Part shown: piece by piece, positions 4,112 through 5,410 of the stretch | Numbering within the stretch: the stretch's first letter is position 1 | Layout: each line of letters starts with the position of its first letter | From: an uncultured Faecalibacterium sp. | GTDB lineage: Bacteria > Bacillota > Clostridia > Oscillospirales > Ruminococcaceae | NCBI GenBank assembly: GCA_945982465.1 | Contig: CAMFSB010000133.1 | Coordinates: 1 to 5,410, forward strand | Reading direction: 5' to 3' | Length of the DNA stretch: 5,410 nt | Notes under the pieces: model-generated | Databases searched by the model: none | What the model was told of the DNA's origin: nothing | What the model saw: only the letters and a program-made list of their open reading frames with translations | Translations under genes and position numbers: made by a program

Positions 4112-5314
4112 TCAGCCCGCCGGCCCTGCACCGAGCAAAAGCCAGGCGGTAACGCACGCGCCTCCGCCCGTGCCGTTGCCGATGGTCAGGCTGCCGCCAT
4201 GCTGTTCGCACAGCAGCCGGCACATGTACAGCCCCAGACCGAAGTGGCCAGCCCGGTCCTCCGCTTCGGAAAAATACGGCTGCGCGGCCCGGCGCAGGGC
4301 GTTTGGCGTAAAGCCCGGCCCGTCGTCGGCCACAGTGAGGATCAGCATCTCCCCTGCCGGCTGCCGCTGTGCTGCCAGCGTCACCGTCACCTGCCCGGCC
4401 GCGTACCGCGCCGCGTTTGCCAGCAGATTATCGGCGATCTGGGAAAAAAACTCCGTGTCCAGGCACAGCTTTCCCGGCGCAAGGGCAGCGGAAAACTGCA
4501 GCCGGCAGCCCGCCCCGGCGCACACCATGCCGGCAGTGCGGCGCAGGCTGTCGGCCAGCTGCTGCGTCGGCTCCATCCGCAGGGCCGGGGCTGCGTCCTC
4601 CAGCCGCTGCAGGCGGCTCATGCTGTCGGTGTAGCGCTCCAGCCGTTCCACCTGCCGGGCCATCACGGCGGCCGTATGCCGCACCTGCACGTCATCGCAA
4701 AGCTGCAGCGTTTCGCTGTAGCCTTTGAGCACAGTCAGCGGCGTGCGCAAATCGTGGGCAAACGCGGCGTTCAGCTGCCTGCGCTGTTCGATCTGCCGCC
4801 ACATGGCGGCCTGATTCTGTTCCAGCGCGGCGCGCATCGTTTCAAACGAGGCACACAGCTGGCCCAGCTCGTCCTGGCTGCCGTGCGAAACGGTAAAATC
4901 CAGATCGCTGCGGGCAATGCGGGCGGCAGCGGCGTTCAACTGTGCCAGCGGCCCGCGCAGCTTGCACCGGTAGAACAAGGCCGCCGCGCCAAACAGGCAC
5001 AGCGCAATGTAAACCGGCGCGGCAACAACCGGCAGCAGGCCGAAGAACAGCTCCCGACGCTGGGCTTCGGCATCCCCCAGCAGAGTGCCGCCGGAAACGA
5101 CCACCCCTTCGCCCAGCCTTTCGCCCTGATCGGTCGTCAGATAGTAGCGTTTCCCGTCGGTCATATGGGCCTCATAGATGTTCTCGACCTGCGCACTGCA
5201 CAGCCCGGCCGTGATCACGATCAGTTCCACAGCCAGCGCCGCAAACAGCACCACGCAGCAGGCAAAGCTGCGGCGCAGCGGCAGATCCAAAAACCAGCGC
5301 TTTATTTTACCCAT
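4112..5314 (-). CDS. Sensor histidine kinase (HAMP-HisKA-HATPase)
   Basis: A 400-residue membrane sensor kinase, expected to phosphorylate the response regulator encoded just before it. Order of parts: membrane helix 1 about residues 16-39; a short extracellular segment of ~50 residues (40-90, polar and charged); membrane helix 2 about 91-116; a HAMP linker about 117-170, including D-E-L-G-x-L-x-x-S-F; the dimerisation and phosphoacceptor H-box A-F-A-H187-D-L-R-T-P-L-T; the N-box I-A-D-N296-L-L-A-N-A; the G1 box D330-D-G-P-G-F; and the G2 box H-F-G359-L-G-L-Y. All catalytic boxes are intact. The start is ATG at 5314, preceded by a G-rich GTGGGG at 5 bases and overlapping the regulator gene by 13 bases. 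A TTG at 5332 is in frame but less likely. The signal it senses cannot be told; the small outer segment suggests sensing at the membrane or through a partner. The gene converges on the importer operon. Confidence 0.93.
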   Translation of the reverse strand: MGKIKRWFLDLPLRRSFACCVVLFAALAVELIVITAGLCSAQVENIYEAHMTDGKRYYLTTDQGERLGEGVVVSGGTLLGDAEAQRRELFFGLLPVVAAPVYIALCLFGAAALFYRCKLRGPLAQLNAAAARIARSDLDFTVSHGSQDELGQLCASFETMRAALEQNQAAMWRQIEQRRQLNAAFAHDLRTPLTVLKGYSETLQLCDDVQVRHTAAVMARQVERLERYTDSMSRLQRLEDAAPALRMEPTQQLADSLRRTAGMVCAGAGCRLQFSAALAPGKLCLDTEFFSQIADNLLANAARYAAGQVTVTLAAQRQPAGEMLILTVADDGPGFTPNALRRAAQPYFSEAEDRAGHFGLGLYMCRLLCEQHGGSLTIGNGTGGGACVTAWLLLGAGPAG

Positions 5315-5410
5315 TTGTACCCCACACCCCAAACCGTTTCCAGCCAGTTTTTTTCGGTAACCTGCCCCAGCGCGGCCCGGATGCGGCGGACATGCTCCGC
5401 CACCACCTTG
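5302..5410 (-). CDS. Response regulator, OmpR/PhoB type (C-terminal end only)
   Basis: The window holds only the last 35 codons, read leftward from the right edge to TAA at 5304-5302. They encode H-V-R-R-I-R-A-A-L, then W-L-E-T-V-W-G-V-G-Y-K-W. This is the recognition helix and C-terminal beta-hairpin of the winged-helix DNA-binding domain of OmpR/PhoB-type regulators, where I/V-x-T-V-x-G-x-G-Y is the classic ending. The receiver domain and start are outside the window. The reading frame runs without a break into the edge and overlaps the kinase start by 13 bases (5302-5314), so the pair is almost certainly one transcript with coupled translation. Its DNA target is unknown. Confidence 0.9.
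   Translation of the reverse strand, partial: KVVAEHVRRIRAALGQVTEKNWLETVWGVGYKWVK

Noticed and set aside
3895..4152. Plus-strand 85-codon open frame after the ATPase
   Set aside because: It runs through the operon-ending hairpin and into the end of the kinase gene, with basic low-complexity protein and no family resemblance.
4170..4634. Plus-strand open frames inside the kinase gene (also 4369-4728, 4942-5214 and 5178-5360)
   Set aside because: All are Pro/Arg/Ala-rich shadows of the minus-strand histidine kinase and lack ribosome binding sites.

Overview
This GC-rich window reads as the chromosome of a Gram-positive anaerobe of the Clostridia. An Oscillospiraceae/Ruminococcaceae relative (Faecalibacterium–Subdoligranulum–Gemmiger type) is my best guess. 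The grounds are the short bL28 protein, a DUF4250 protein, strong AGGAGG-type ribosome binding sites, and a lipoprotein solute-binding protein whose signal peptide carries an RR-F-L-K motif. The assignment is inferred from family resemblance, not from any search.

Layout, left to right. (1) 71-259 (+) is rpmB (ribosomal protein bL28), closed by a strong intrinsic terminator. Its first ~90 bases look abnormal, with a GTG start, no clear ribosome binding site and one zinc-ligand cysteine missing. (2) 329-505 (+) is a 58-residue DUF4250 protein. It is followed 14 bases later by a 255-residue alpha/beta-hydrolase of the putative esterase family (520-1287). The two appear to form a small operon ending at a perfect 12-bp hairpin terminator. 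The hydrolase has Asp where its family has the nucleophilic Ser. (3) 1534-3898 (+) is a complete polar amino-acid ABC importer: a predicted Tat-exported lipoprotein binding protein, a GlnP/HisM-type permease and a GlnQ/HisP-type ATPase. A candidate promoter lies upstream. A strong terminator hairpin between the binding-protein gene and the permease gene probably sets a high ratio of binding protein to membrane complex. The operon ends at a 13-bp hairpin. (4) On the minus strand, converging on the importer, is an OmpR-type response regulator (only its last 35 codons are in the window). It overlaps by 13 bases a HAMP/HisKA/HATPase sensor histidine kinase (5314 down to 4112).

How they work together: the importer genes form one functional unit (capture, translocation, ATP hydrolysis), and the regulator/kinase pair forms another. 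Nothing in the sequence proves that the two-component system controls the importer. They are convergent neighbours separated by about 210 bases.

I do not see a convincing undescribed multi-gene system. The observations most worth following are the serine-less esterase paired with DUF4250, the binding protein lacking the usual carboxylate-binding arginine, and the internal terminator of the importer operon. No intergenic stretch exceeds 300 bases. The longest (1288-1533 and 3899-4111) hold the terminators, promoter and leader hairpin listed. I found no tRNA, rRNA, CRISPR array, insertion sequence or attachment site.
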